A stretch of DNA of 15,263 nt from an uncultured Legionella sp. (GTDB lineage: Bacteria > Pseudomonadota > Gammaproteobacteria > Legionellales > Legionellaceae): assembly GCA_903885895.1 (NCBI GenBank), contig CAISKC010000510.1, positions 1 to 15,263 of the forward strand, written 5' to 3'. Positions 1 through 7,155 of the stretch are shown here, one piece after another. The notes under the pieces were generated by a model. It searched no databases, had not been told where the DNA came from, and saw nothing but the letters and a program-made list of their open reading frames with translations. Both the position numbers and the translations under genes were made by a program. Each line of letters begins with the position of its first letter. Position 1 is the first letter of the stretch.

Positions 1-221
1 GCACGAACGGATCGGAGGAAACATAAATATTTTTTCTAAATCTGTCAATTAACTTTAAAATTTCGCTACCAGACAGCATGCTCAAATTTTGGATAGATCC
101 CTCAGCACGTCGTTACACTCCTTTGTCCACCCTACACTCCTTTTGTATAACAAATTATGAGTGGATACATCAGTCAGCTCGCAACGACGACTTTAAAGAT
201 CGCACCATACAGCGTGGTTCG
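1..221. other. Left-edge region without a recognised gene
   Basis: No complete gene is visible. Two plus-strand frames are open from the edge and stop at about 39 and 52, so the 3' end of a gene starting outside the window is possible, but neither short tail is recognisable. The region holds a direct repeat, a TCCACCCTAC half-palindrome and a wider inverted pair, CGTCGTT near 109 and AACGACG near 183. It lies downstream of the minus-strand gene ending at 222, but no hairpin followed by a T run on that strand was found, so its terminator is not identified. Confidence 0.4.
114..146. repeat. Short direct repeat enclosing a TCCACCCTAC half-site
   Basis: TACACTCCTTTGT (114-126) recurs with one extra T at 133-146. 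Between and overlapping the copies is GTCCACCCTAC (125-135), which matches one arm of the palindromes at 3208-3239 and 15177-15202. The opposite arm is missing here, so this looks like a decayed or partial copy of that intergenic repeat family. The match is read directly; the family relationship is inference. Confidence 0.45.
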
Positions 222-1256
222 TTATTTTCTTAAACCTCGTATGGCTTCAAACCCAAATTTCCCGTGTGTTGGCATAGGTTGGGAGCACATAATCGGCAAT
301 ACAAATTGGTTCACCATAGATTGCCAAAATTTTTGATACAAAATTTCTTGCAAGGGATGGTGTGGCTCGATGGGAAAGCAAGGTCCATGATTCACTTCTA
401 ACAGCCACATTTTATCCTGATCATCTAACATAAAATCAAACCCAAATACGGCAAAAGTTCGGTCTTTATGTGAAAAAAATGCGCTGGGGAAGCTTTCCTC
501 CAAAGCATGGTCTACGGCTTTGACGATTGCCTGAATTTGGGGATACCAAATCTTAGATTTTGCTTGACCTTGCGTAGGTATTTGTACGACAGACGAGGTA
601 TCATGTTGTAAATGCTCATTGGTAAGATGTGCAGTAAGATCGCCAAAATTCGTATTGGAATATGGCGCTAATGCTACGTTCAAATAACCCTGTTTATATA
701 AAAAAGCACCGGCTTCTTGCGTGACCACCACAAAAAAACGTAAGCTATATTTGCGATTTTCATATAAATCTGGATTACAGATATAGCGTTGAAGAACATG
801 AGGCCCGCCTAATCGATTAGGATGAAGCATATGCTCTTCAATTTGTGATAATCGGTTAAATACTTGAATATGTTGACCATTGTTCAGCAATGATGGTTTT
901 AAAATCCAAGCCAGTCCTGGCACCTCGTCGCGTAAAGTTTGTTTCGAAATATAATGAGCTTGTGCCACATCATTCAAAACAGATGTCCAAGAATAATCAT
1001 TCAAGATATATGTTTCTGGTATCACTTCAGGGCAATACTGAGCTAAGAGTTGCGCCAACAAATGTTTATATTCTAAACACTCGCAAGCATCTGCTGCAAA
1101 ATCAAGATTACGTTCGCTAAATTGAGCGCGCCAGCTCCAACGCGTTCGCTTTAAACCGGCCGTTTGCATGAACTGTTCTAACTGATAAAGTGTCGGAGAA
1201 AATGCATCTGTCCCACGAAATCGGTATCGTTTATGTGATTTGTTGACAGTTTGCAT
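222..1256 (-). CDS. Tubulin-tyrosine-ligase-like (TTL/ATP-grasp) protein
   Basis: This 344-residue protein carries the signature of the tubulin-tyrosine ligase family, which uses an ATP-grasp fold to ligate amino acids to protein carboxylates. ILKP with NNGQHI (about 118-130) is the nucleotide-binding lysine region. LQRYI (155-159) is the adenine-contacting strand, and RKYSLRFFVVV (168-178) matches the family's K-x-x-LR motif. HLTN is at 210-213, and GFDFMLD (272-278) with LLEVNHGP (285-292) supplies the Mg-binding Asp274, Glu287 and Asn289. All expected catalytic positions therefore look intact. There is no signal peptide or membrane segment, so it is cytosolic or exported by a non-Sec route. 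It diverges from trmJ with an 82-nt gap; ATG at 1256 is preceded by a weak GGA. TTL proteins are mainly eukaryotic but occur in Legionella-like bacteria. The substrate is unknown: a host target or a bacterial peptide are both possible. Confidence 0.8.
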   Translation of the reverse strand: MQTVNKSHKRYRFRGTDAFSPTLYQLEQFMQTAGLKRTRWSWRAQFSERNLDFAADACECLEYKHLLAQLLAQYCPEVIPETYILNDYSWTSVLNDVAQAHYISKQTLRDEVPGLAWILKPSLLNNGQHIQVFNRLSQIEEHMLHPNRLGGPHVLQRYICNPDLYENRKYSLRFFVVVTQEAGAFLYKQGYLNVALAPYSNTNFGDLTAHLTNEHLQHDTSSVVQIPTQGQAKSKIWYPQIQAIVKAVDHALEESFPSAFFSHKDRTFAVFGFDFMLDDQDKMWLLEVNHGPCFPIEPHHPLQEILYQKFWQSMVNQFVLPIMCSQPMPTHGKFGFEAIRGLRK

Positions 1257-1272
1257 ATTGTTAGTCCATAAA
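1243..1272 (+). promoter_or_regulatory. Candidate sigma-70 promoter for trmJ
   Basis: A perfect TTGACA (1243-1248) is followed after 18 nt by CATAAA (1267-1272), a 4 of 6 match to TATAAT. Transcription would start near 1279, about 60 nt before trmJ. The -35 box lies inside the first codons of the divergent TTL gene, so the two transcription units crowd each other. Confidence 0.45.
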
Positions 1273-1338
1273 CACCTGTATTTATCAGTGTATCTGGTGT
1301 ACGATCACATGCACAAGCTTTATGATGAAAATATTTAT

Positions 1339-2064
1339 ATGAACTTAGATTTTGTTCGTATTGTTTTGGTTGCTACCACACATCCTGGCAATATTGGTTC
1401 CACCGCACGTGCTATGAAAACGATGGGTTTGACTCGATTATACCTGGTGAATCCTAATCTTAATCCCTACCGCAAAGCCCATGAATTGGCGGCGGGAGCT
1501 TTTGATGTGCTCAGATCAGCAGTTGTATGTACAAGCTTGCCTGAGGCACTCCAGGGCTGCCGTTTGGTCTACGGAACCAGCGCGCGCGCGCGCGACCTCG
1601 CTCTGCCTGGTTTCACACCGGCAGCTTGTGCCGACTTTATTGCGCAACAACAGGATAATACAGAAACTGCCATTGTTTTCGGACGTGAAAATTCTGGTTT
1701 GACCAATGAAGAGCTATTATTGTGTCATCATCATTTGCATATCCCCAGCAATCCAGAGTTCAGTTCTTTGAATTTGGCTCAAGCAGTGCAAATCGTTGCC
1801 TACGAATTACGTATGCGCAATCTGAATCCGAGTGCGCAAGTTGAGATGACAAGCAGAACCCATTCTACGAGCGATGAGATGGAACAGTTTTATACTCATC
1901 TGGAAAAAGTATTAGTGGATATTGATTTTTTAAAACCATCCAACCCACGCAAACTATTGCAACGCTTGCGCCGTTTATTTAATCGTGCTCGCATAGAAAC
2001 AACTGAAATGAATATTCTACGTGGTATTTTATCTCATATTCAGGCGCATCGGCATGCAGACTAA
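1339..2064 (+). CDS. trmJ: tRNA (cytidine/uridine-2'-O-)-methyltransferase TrmJ
   Basis: TrmJ is a SPOUT-class (trefoil-knot) methyltransferase that uses S-adenosylmethionine to 2'-O-methylate position 32 of tRNAs. The 241-residue product matches E. coli TrmJ in length and order. FVRIVLVATTHPGNIGSTARAMKTMGL is at the N-terminus, LVYGTSARARD follows, IVFGRENSGLTNEEL and SSLNLAQAVQIVAYELR form the knot and SAM pocket, and LRRLFNRAR...EMNILRGIL ends it. The frame is open back to 1240, but those 33 extra residues are not TrmJ-like; ATG at 1339 gives the conserved N-terminus, though its ribosome site is weak. The stop overlaps the start of the cysteine desulfurase by 11 nt, so the two are translationally coupled. 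In E. coli trmJ also lies beside isc genes, so the linkage is ancestral. A run of seven CG dinucleotides (1581-1594) encodes part of the GTSARARD motif. Confidence 0.95.
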   Translation: MNLDFVRIVLVATTHPGNIGSTARAMKTMGLTRLYLVNPNLNPYRKAHELAAGAFDVLRSAVVCTSLPEALQGCRLVYGTSARARDLALPGFTPAACADFIAQQQDNTETAIVFGRENSGLTNEELLLCHHHLHIPSNPEFSSLNLAQAVQIVAYELRMRNLNPSAQVEMTSRTHSTSDEMEQFYTHLEKVLVDIDFLKPSNPRKLLQRLRRLFNRARIETTEMNILRGILSHIQAHRHAD

Positions 2065-3202
2065 CCCCATTTATTTAGACTATATGGCCACAACACCTGT
2101 CGATCCGAGGGTGATTGAGCAGATGATCCCCTATTTGGGCCCAGAGGGATGTTTTGCGAATGCAAGCTCGCGCCATTCAGCAGGACAACAAGCTGCCATA
2201 GCTGTTGAAACGGCTCGAGAGCAAATTGCCCAAGTAGTGAATACGACTTCCGAGTCGCTTGTGTTCACCTCTGGCGCGACGGAGGCCAATAATCTGGCCA
2301 TATTGGGTGCCGCTCATTTTTATCAACGTAAAGGTCGGCATTTGATTACCATGAGCACTGAACATAAATCGGTGTTAGAACCCTTTCAGCAATTAGAACG
2401 CGAAGGTTTCTCTGTTACATATTTACCGCCACAACCCTCAGGCTTACTCGATCTCGAACTGCTGCAATCATCTTTACGCCCTGATACTATCTTAGTGTCC
2501 ATCATGCATGTGAATAATGAAATCGGTGTCGTACAAGATATCGCTGCCATAGGTGCGCTTTTAAGTAAGCGAGGAATTATTTTTCATGTTGATGCGGCCC
2601 AAAGTGCTGGCCGTTTGAAACTGGATCTGACTGCCCTTCCGATCCATTTGATGTCTTTTTCCGCACACAAAAATTATGGTCCCAAAGGGATCGGCGCCCT
2701 ATTTGTCCGACAAAAACCGCGTGTTCGTTTACAAACTTTGAGTTTTGGAGGAGGACAAGAACATGGCCTACGTGCCGGAACTTTGCCTACGCATCAAATC
2801 GTTGGAATGGGTGCGGCCTTCTCTTTGAGTGAATCACTCAGAGTATGTGAGCAAGCGCGAATTTTAACACTCAGAGAACATTTATGGGCTCAATTACAAA
2901 CGATCACCAAGGTCTTTTGCAATGGTTCATTGCAAGAGCGCATTGCCGGTAATTTGAATATCAGTATTGCAGGGATAGATGGCGAGCAATTATTGCCAGC
3001 GCTGCATAGATTAGCCGTATCGTCTATGACCGCTTGTGCGGCAAATAGCACCCACCCTTCTTATGTGTTGCGTGCGTTAGGACTTGATGATAATTTAGCC
3101 AAAAGCACAATCCGATTGTCCATTGGACGATTCACAACCCCGGCAGAGTTAGAAACAGCTTTTGATATCTTACGAGATGCAATTACTGAATTACGGAAGT
3201 AA
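2054..3202 (+). CDS. iscS: IscS-like cysteine desulfurase (class V aminotransferase fold)
   Basis: This PLP enzyme takes sulfur from cysteine as a persulfide for Fe-S cluster assembly and tRNA thiolation. From ATG 2054 it has 382 residues, and its key residues fall on E. coli IscS numbering: His104 in STEHK, PLP-binding Lys206 in SAHKNYGPKG, and the sulfur-accepting Cys328 in SSMTACAANS. HVNNEIGVVQDIAAIG and GLRAGTLPTHQIVGMG are also typical. The start at 2054 was chosen because MQTNPIYLDYMATTP aligns with IscS, an AGG lies about 10 nt upstream, and the longer frame from 2021 adds non-homologous residues. It overlaps trmJ by 11 nt. The protein stops about 20 residues before the E. coli C-terminus, losing the tail used for IscU contact. 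No iscR, iscU, iscA or hscBA gene follows; the next gene is convergent hslU. It could be a second, stand-alone desulfurase rather than the housekeeping IscS. Confidence 0.88.
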   Translation: MQTNPIYLDYMATTPVDPRVIEQMIPYLGPEGCFANASSRHSAGQQAAIAVETAREQIAQVVNTTSESLVFTSGATEANNLAILGAAHFYQRKGRHLITMSTEHKSVLEPFQQLEREGFSVTYLPPQPSGLLDLELLQSSLRPDTILVSIMHVNNEIGVVQDIAAIGALLSKRGIIFHVDAAQSAGRLKLDLTALPIHLMSFSAHKNYGPKGIGALFVRQKPRVRLQTLSFGGGQEHGLRAGTLPTHQIVGMGAAFSLSESLRVCEQARILTLREHLWAQLQTITKVFCNGSLQERIAGNLNISIAGIDGEQLLPALHRLAVSSMTACAANSTHPSYVLRALGLDDNLAKSTIRLSIGRFTTPAELETAFDILRDAITELRK

Positions 3203-3207
3203 GTGTA

Positions 3208-3239
3208 TAGGGTGGATACAGCACAATGGATCCACCCTA
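3208..3239. repeat. Palindrome between convergent iscS and hslU
   Basis: TAGGGTGGAT (3208-3217) and ATCCACCCTA (3230-3239) are perfect 10-bp inverted arms around a 12-nt loop. The unit occupies nearly the whole 43-nt gap between two genes that converge, so it could end transcription from both sides. However, no T run follows on either strand, which argues against a classical intrinsic terminator. The GGGTGGA...TCCACC core has the same 14-nt inner spacing as the palindrome at 15176-15202, so it is better viewed as a copy of a dispersed repeat. Confidence 0.65.
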
Positions 3240-3245
3240 CCTACT

Positions 3246-4580
3246 TTACAAAATATACCGAGCTAAATCTTCGTTTCCAATCAATTTGCCTAAATGCTTA
3301 TTCACATAATCGACATCAATTGTAACGGCTTCACCCGAACGATCGGTTGCTTCAAAAGATACCGTTTCCAGCAAGCGTTCCATAACCGTATACAAGCGGC
3401 GTGCACCAATGTTTTCTGTACGTTCATTGACTTGCCATGCCACCTCTGCGATACGACGAATACCACTTTCTGCATAAGCCAAAGTCAAACCTTCTGTTCC
3501 CATTAAAGCTGTATATTGTTCTGTTAACGATGCAAACGGATCGGTTAAAATCTTGAAAAAGTCGTCAGTGGTCAATGCTGACAACTCTACACGGATTGGC
3601 AAACGTCCCTGTAATTCTGCAACCAAATCCGAAGGTTTGGCCGTGTGAAAGGCACCGGAAGCGATAAATAAAATATGATCGGATTTGATCAGGCCGTATT
3701 TGGTTGTAACCGTGCACCCTTCTACCAAAGGTAATAAATCACGTTGAACCCCTTCACGTGATACTTCTCCACCTTGACCAGCATGTCGAGCAACCTTATC
3801 GATTTCATCAATGAACACAATCCCATTTTGCTCAATATTTTCAATCGCGCGGATCTTCAAATCATCTTCATTAATTAATTTTGCGGCCTCTTCTTCTGTT
3901 AAGATTTTCAGTGCCTTTTTAATGGTCATTTTTCGTGCTTTGGTTCGCCCAGTTCCCACTTGTTGAAACATGGATTGTAATTGGCTGGTCAAGTCTTCCA
4001 TACCAGGGGGCGCCATAATTTCCACGCCAACAGGCGTGACGGAGACATCAATTTCGATCTCTTGATCATGTAATTGACCTTCACGTAATTTTTTACGAAA
4101 CGTTTGACGTGTAGACGTATCTTTTTCTTCTGCTTTGGTCGCAGAGCGTACCGGAGGAAGCAAAATATCTAAAATACGTTCTTCGGCAGCATCTTCAGCA
4201 GGTTGCTGCACCTTTTTCATAGCCATTTCTCTTTCTTGCTTGATACCAATATCAGCCAAATCACGAATAATAGAATCTACATCACGGCCTACATACCCTA
4301 TTTCAGTAAATTTCGTGGCTTCTACTTTGATAAAGGGTGCATCGACCAATTTTGCTAGTCGTCGGGCAATTTCAGTTTTACCCACACCAGTAGGACCAAT
4401 CATTAAAATATTCTTGGGCATGATTTCATCACGCAATGCTTCATCAGGGATCTGCATCCGCCGCCACCGGTTACGTAAAGCAATCGCTACTGCGCGCTTT
4501 GCACTGTCTTGTCCAATAATATGTTTGTCTAACTCCTCGACAATTTCACGAGGTGTCATCATAGAGTTTGTTTTATTCAC
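3246..4580 (-). CDS. hslU: ATP-dependent protease ATPase subunit HslU (ClpY)
   Basis: HslU is the AAA+ unfoldase ring that feeds proteins into the HslV peptidase in the cytoplasm. The 444-residue length equals the family's usual size. Visible are the N-terminal MTPREIVEELDKHIIGQ segment, Walker A GPTGVGKT (62-69), the pore loop GYVG (95-98), an I-domain (about 110-245), Walker B IVFIDEID (254-261), the sensor-2 motif GARR (392-395) and the C-terminal EDLARYIL tail that docks into HslV. The start at 4580 is GTG and overlaps the hslV stop by 8 nt. The in-frame ATG pair at 4562/4559 would give a protein closer to E. coli HslU at the N-terminus, but no ribosome site precedes it, so the start is uncertain by six or seven codons. 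It is the last gene of the minus-strand block. Confidence 0.97.
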   Translation of the reverse strand: MNKTNSMMTPREIVEELDKHIIGQDSAKRAVAIALRNRWRRMQIPDEALRDEIMPKNILMIGPTGVGKTEIARRLAKLVDAPFIKVEATKFTEIGYVGRDVDSIIRDLADIGIKQEREMAMKKVQQPAEDAAEERILDILLPPVRSATKAEEKDTSTRQTFRKKLREGQLHDQEIEIDVSVTPVGVEIMAPPGMEDLTSQLQSMFQQVGTGRTKARKMTIKKALKILTEEEAAKLINEDDLKIRAIENIEQNGIVFIDEIDKVARHAGQGGEVSREGVQRDLLPLVEGCTVTTKYGLIKSDHILFIASGAFHTAKPSDLVAELQGRLPIRVELSALTTDDFFKILTDPFASLTEQYTALMGTEGLTLAYAESGIRRIAEVAWQVNERTENIGARRLYTVMERLLETVSFEATDRSGEAVTIDVDYVNKHLGKLIGNEDLARYIL

Positions 4581-5121
4581 TAGTATTATCCAATTCTTCC
4601 AGAGTTATATTTTTATTTGTATAAATACAAATATCCCCAGCAATGCTTAAACTTTTTCTAACAATTTCCTCAGCACTTAATTCTGTATTTTCGAGCAATG
4701 CGCGTGCAGCAGCCTGTGCATAAGGACCTCCGGAGCCAATCGCCATCAAGCCTTGTTCAGGTTCAATCACATCTCCGTTGCCAGAAATAATTAACGATGA
4801 TTTGCCATCCGCAACGGCTAAAAGCGCTTCTAAACGTCGCAACATGCGATCAGTACGCCAATCTTTGGCTAATTCCACTGCAGCACGGACCAGATGTCCT
4901 TGGTGCATTTCTAATTTGGCCTCAAACCGTTCAAATAAAGTAAACGCATCGGCCGTACCACCCGCAAAGCCTGCAATCACTTTATCTTGGTACAAACGTC
5001 TAACTTTTCGTACATTCGATTTCATAACGGTATGACCATGCGTTGCCTGGCCATCGCCACCAATGACAACTTTAGATCCTCTTCTCACTGACAGAATAGT
5101 TGTGCCACGAAATTGTTCCAA
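4573..5121 (-). CDS. hslV: ATP-dependent protease peptidase subunit HslV
   Basis: HslV is the proteasome-like threonine peptidase that forms a double hexameric core capped by HslU. The 182-residue protein matches E. coli HslV nearly throughout: VVIGGDGQATHGHTVMK, RRLYQDKVIAGFAGGTADAFTLFERFE, LEMHQGHLVRAAVELAKDWRTDRMLRRLEALLAVAD and GNGDVIEPEQGLMAIGSGGPYAQAAARALL. The N-terminus MEQFRG precedes TTILSVRR, so Thr7 would become the catalytic nucleophile after the six-residue leader is removed. The start is TTG at 5121, decided by a strong GAGGA six nt upstream and by homology. It lies 13 nt after the permease stop and overlaps hslU by 8 nt. No heat-shock-type promoter was recognised just upstream, so expression probably comes from the operon. 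Confidence 0.97.
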   Translation of the reverse strand: MEQFRGTTILSVRRGSKVVIGGDGQATHGHTVMKSNVRKVRRLYQDKVIAGFAGGTADAFTLFERFEAKLEMHQGHLVRAAVELAKDWRTDRMLRRLEALLAVADGKSSLIISGNGDVIEPEQGLMAIGSGGPYAQAAARALLENTELSAEEIVRKSLSIAGDICIYTNKNITLEELDNTSE

Positions 5122-5128
5122 AATAAAT

Positions 5129-5133
5129 CCTCA
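5129..5133 (-). promoter_or_regulatory. Ribosome binding site deciding the TTG start of hslV
   Basis: On the minus strand GAGGA is followed by TTTATT and then TTG (5121-5119). It occupies the short gap right after the permease stop codon. This strong site supports a TTG start and independent reinitiation for hslV. Confidence 0.7.
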
Positions 5134-5134
5134 G

Positions 5135-6181
5135 TTAAGTAGTTTTTGTTATGGTTTGTGATTCGGTCCACAAAGTTATAAATAACACCATCACAATGGG
5201 CCCCACAAACAATCCCAACACTCCCATGGTTTCTAAGCCCCCCAATATGCCAAATAACACGGCTAAGAATGGCAATTGGGTCGCCCCACCAATGAGCAAG
5301 GGCTTGATAAAATGATCCGCTACGAACATCACCACCGTACCCCAAATTATAACGATAATTGCAGGAACCATGGCACCATGATGTATTAATATAAGGGCGA
5401 CTACGCCAAAAACAAGAGGCACCACAAAAGGAATCATGGCTGCAAAAGCGGTAAATATCCCAACTAAGGTTGGCGCAGGGACACCAATTAAGCCATAGCA
5501 AACACCCATTAATATCCCAACACCTACCCCAACCACAACTGTGCCATTGACCGTTGCGCGTAGTGCAGAGGGTAATTTATGAGAGTAGCGAAACCACCTT
5601 TCTCCTAAACATCTTTCGCCAATTTGATTCAATTGCTTATCTAAAATATGACCATCTCGAAACAAGAAAAACATGCTCAATAATGTGAAGCCTACTTGGA
5701 TACTACGATGCACCACCGAGCCCCCTACTTCCTTGATATATTTGCTGGTCGTTAATGAAAGATGTAAATTAGATAAAAACGATTGGACATTACCTGGTTG
5801 CCCAATATGCGCATCCCAGTAGGCAACAATCTGATCACCAATCATAGGGAGTTCTTGTAGAAAAGATGGTGCCTCTCCTCCCATTTGATTAATCTGTTTG
5901 ACATAGGTGAGAAAGAGTTGAAACTCTATGACTAATACTGATAATAACCAACTCAGTGGCACGATCAACATTAAAGAAAGGACCGTCGTAAATAGAAAGG
6001 CAGCTAAATTATCCCTGTTATTTAATAATTTTCTCCACCGTGCATAAATCGGATAAGTAGTGACTACAATGATGGCGGCCCAAACCAAAGATGGGATAAA
6101 GCGGTGGACAATATAGAGCGCACATAAAACAATCGCAATACTCATACCCATGCTGACTGTTTCTTTATGGTTTTGATTCAT
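5135..6181 (-). CDS. AI-2E family (PerM/TqsA-type) membrane transporter
   Basis: The 348-residue product is a polytopic inner-membrane protein of the AI-2E/PF01594 family, whose members export or exchange small solutes; autoinducer-2, Na+/H+ and others have been proposed. About seven to eight hydrophobic segments are visible: two near the N-terminus (about 13-35 and 60-85), a pair of amphipathic helices after a soluble loop, then a C-terminal cluster. That cluster contains GVGILMGVCYGLIGVPAPTL, FAAMIPFVVPLVFGVVAL and the family-typical LFGILGGLETMGVLGLFVGPI. The frame is open to a TTG at 6196, but that TTG overlaps the GGGAG ribosome site, so ATG 6181 is the better start; it overlaps the pgpA stop as ATGA. 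It lies upstream of hslV by 13 nt. The substrate cannot be deduced from sequence. Confidence 0.85.
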   Translation of the reverse strand: MNQNHKETVSMGMSIAIVLCALYIVHRFIPSLVWAAIIVVTTYPIYARWRKLLNNRDNLAAFLFTTVLSLMLIVPLSWLLSVLVIEFQLFLTYVKQINQMGGEAPSFLQELPMIGDQIVAYWDAHIGQPGNVQSFLSNLHLSLTTSKYIKEVGGSVVHRSIQVGFTLLSMFFLFRDGHILDKQLNQIGERCLGERWFRYSHKLPSALRATVNGTVVVGVGVGILMGVCYGLIGVPAPTLVGIFTAFAAMIPFVVPLVFGVVALILIHHGAMVPAIIVIIWGTVVMFVADHFIKPLLIGGATQLPFLAVLFGILGGLETMGVLGLFVGPIVMVLFITLWTESQTITKTT

Positions 6182-6678
6182 CCGTTGATCTCCCAATTAA
6201 GCAAATGCAAAATTCCGCAAGCCATAAGTCCAGCTAATGCATCATCTAACATAATCCCCCAACCGCCATGAATATGGCGATCAATCCAGCGTATGGGTTG
6301 TGGTTTCAGAATATCCAAAAAGCGAAATACTGCAAATCCAAGCACGATCCAAGTGAGATTTAATGGGAGGGAAAACATAGTCACCAGATATCCCACAATC
6401 TCATCCCAAACGATACCTGGATAATCATCAACCCCTAATTCTTCACTCACTCTTTGGCATATGCGCACCCCAATTAAAAATGCGACACCCAACACTGAAA
6501 GATAAACAAGAGAAGTGGTATGAACTAACACCCAATAAATGGGAATGCCCACAATAGTACCACATGTACCAGGTGCCTTTCTGCTCAATCCAGAACCAAA
6601 ACCAAATGCCACAAAATAAATGGGACTATGCCAAATTTTTTTCAAAACCTGCTGCCGCACATCCTTCATTTTTATCAT
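6178..6678 (-). CDS. pgpA: Phosphatidylglycerophosphatase A
   Basis: PgpA removes phosphate from phosphatidylglycerophosphate to give phosphatidylglycerol at the inner membrane. The 166-residue protein shows the family motifs in order: FGFGSGLSRKAPGTCGT near residue 25, IVWDEIVGYLVT near 88, FRFLDILKPQPIRWIDR near 120, and HGGWGIMLDDALAG near 138. Hydrophobic segments lie between them, and the acidic WDE and DD residues are the likely metal-binding positions. Length is close to E. coli PgpA (about 170). It starts 2 nt after the nusB stop and overlaps the permease by 4 nt. In many relatives thiL sits between nusB and pgpA; here it is missing. Confidence 0.95.
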   Translation of the reverse strand: MIKMKDVRQQVLKKIWHSPIYFVAFGFGSGLSRKAPGTCGTIVGIPIYWVLVHTTSLVYLSVLGVAFLIGVRICQRVSEELGVDDYPGIVWDEIVGYLVTMFSLPLNLTWIVLGFAVFRFLDILKPQPIRWIDRHIHGGWGIMLDDALAGLMACGILHLLNWEING

Positions 6679-6680
6679 GA

Positions 6681-7127
6681 TTAGCTTCGCTTAGTAGATT
6701 CAACTTCTATTTTGCGCACAGTTTGTGCCATATTATGCAAGACACCATTCACATACCGATGCCCATCTTGTGACCCAAAGGCCTTAGCTAATGAAACCGA
6801 TTCATCCAGAATAACTCGATACGGAATTTCCATGCAATGATAAAGTTCAAAAGTACATAAGCGTAATATGCTCAGTTCAATGGGATTTAATGACTCAATG
6901 GGTCGGTCCAAAAAAGGCGTGATCGCTGCTTCCAAAGCAGCTAAATTTTCAGGTATGCCATAAAGCAGACGTCGATAATAGTCAACATCCACTTTTTCCA
7001 TATTATGGGCAGAGGAAAATTGAGCCTCGATCTCATGAAGATCTGCGCCAGCCATCATCCATTGGTACAATGATTGTAAGGCAAGTTTGCGCGCTCGTCG
7101 TTTACCACTAATAGTTTGAATACTCAC
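6681..7127 (-). CDS. nusB: Transcription antitermination factor NusB
   Basis: NusB binds boxA RNA with NusE (S10) and supports antitermination in rRNA operons. The protein has the all-helical NusB fold features: RRARKLALQSLYQWMMAG, VDYYRRLLYGIPENLAALEAAITPFLDRPIESLNPIELSILRLCTFEL, IPYRVILDESVSLAKAFGSQDGHRYVNGVLHNMA. Two starts are possible. ATG 7166 overlaps nrdR by 11 nt and has only a weak ribosome site. GTG 7127 is preceded by AGGTGAG and gives 148 residues, close to the usual length of about 140, so I chose it; the longer form has 161 residues. It lies directly after nrdR, without the ribD/ribE/ribH genes found there in many gammaproteobacteria. Confidence 0.93.
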   Translation of the reverse strand: MSIQTISGKRRARKLALQSLYQWMMAGADLHEIEAQFSSAHNMEKVDVDYYRRLLYGIPENLAALEAAITPFLDRPIESLNPIELSILRLCTFELYHCMEIPYRVILDESVSLAKAFGSQDGHRYVNGVLHNMAQTVRKIEVESTKRS

Positions 7128-7130
7128 AGC

Positions 7131-7137
7131 CTCACCT
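7131..7137 (-). promoter_or_regulatory. Ribosome binding site favouring the GTG start of nusB
   Basis: On the minus strand AGGTGAG is followed by GCT and GTG (7127). AGGTGA matches the 16S 3' end with the usual register, better than anything upstream of the alternative ATG at 7166. Confidence 0.55.
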
Positions 7138-7155
7138 TTGGAACGTGTACGTTCC

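Noticed and set aside
201..217. CGCACCATACAGCGTG as a terminator hairpin for the TTL gene
   Set aside because: Only three contiguous pairs (CGC/GCG) form, and there is no T run on the minus strand.
1240..1338. 33-residue N-terminal extension of TrmJ
   Set aside because: The residues do not resemble TrmJ, and the promoter for the gene lies within this stretch; ATG 1339 gives the family N-terminus.
4135..4650. 171-residue plus-strand open frame opposite hslU/hslV
   Set aside because: It is antisense to strongly conserved coding sequence, spans the hslV-hslU junction, and its composition (Ser/Ile-rich, no motif) is that of a shadow frame.
5120..5260. Heat-shock (sigma-32) promoter for hslV inside the permease gene
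   Set aside because: A CCCATT-like -10 is present on the minus strand, but no CTTGAA-like -35 lies at a suitable distance.
5085..5501. 138-residue minus-strand frame overlapping the permease and hslV
   Set aside because: It is Trp/Cys/His-rich with no recognisable domain and runs in another frame of the well-conserved AI-2E permease C-terminus.
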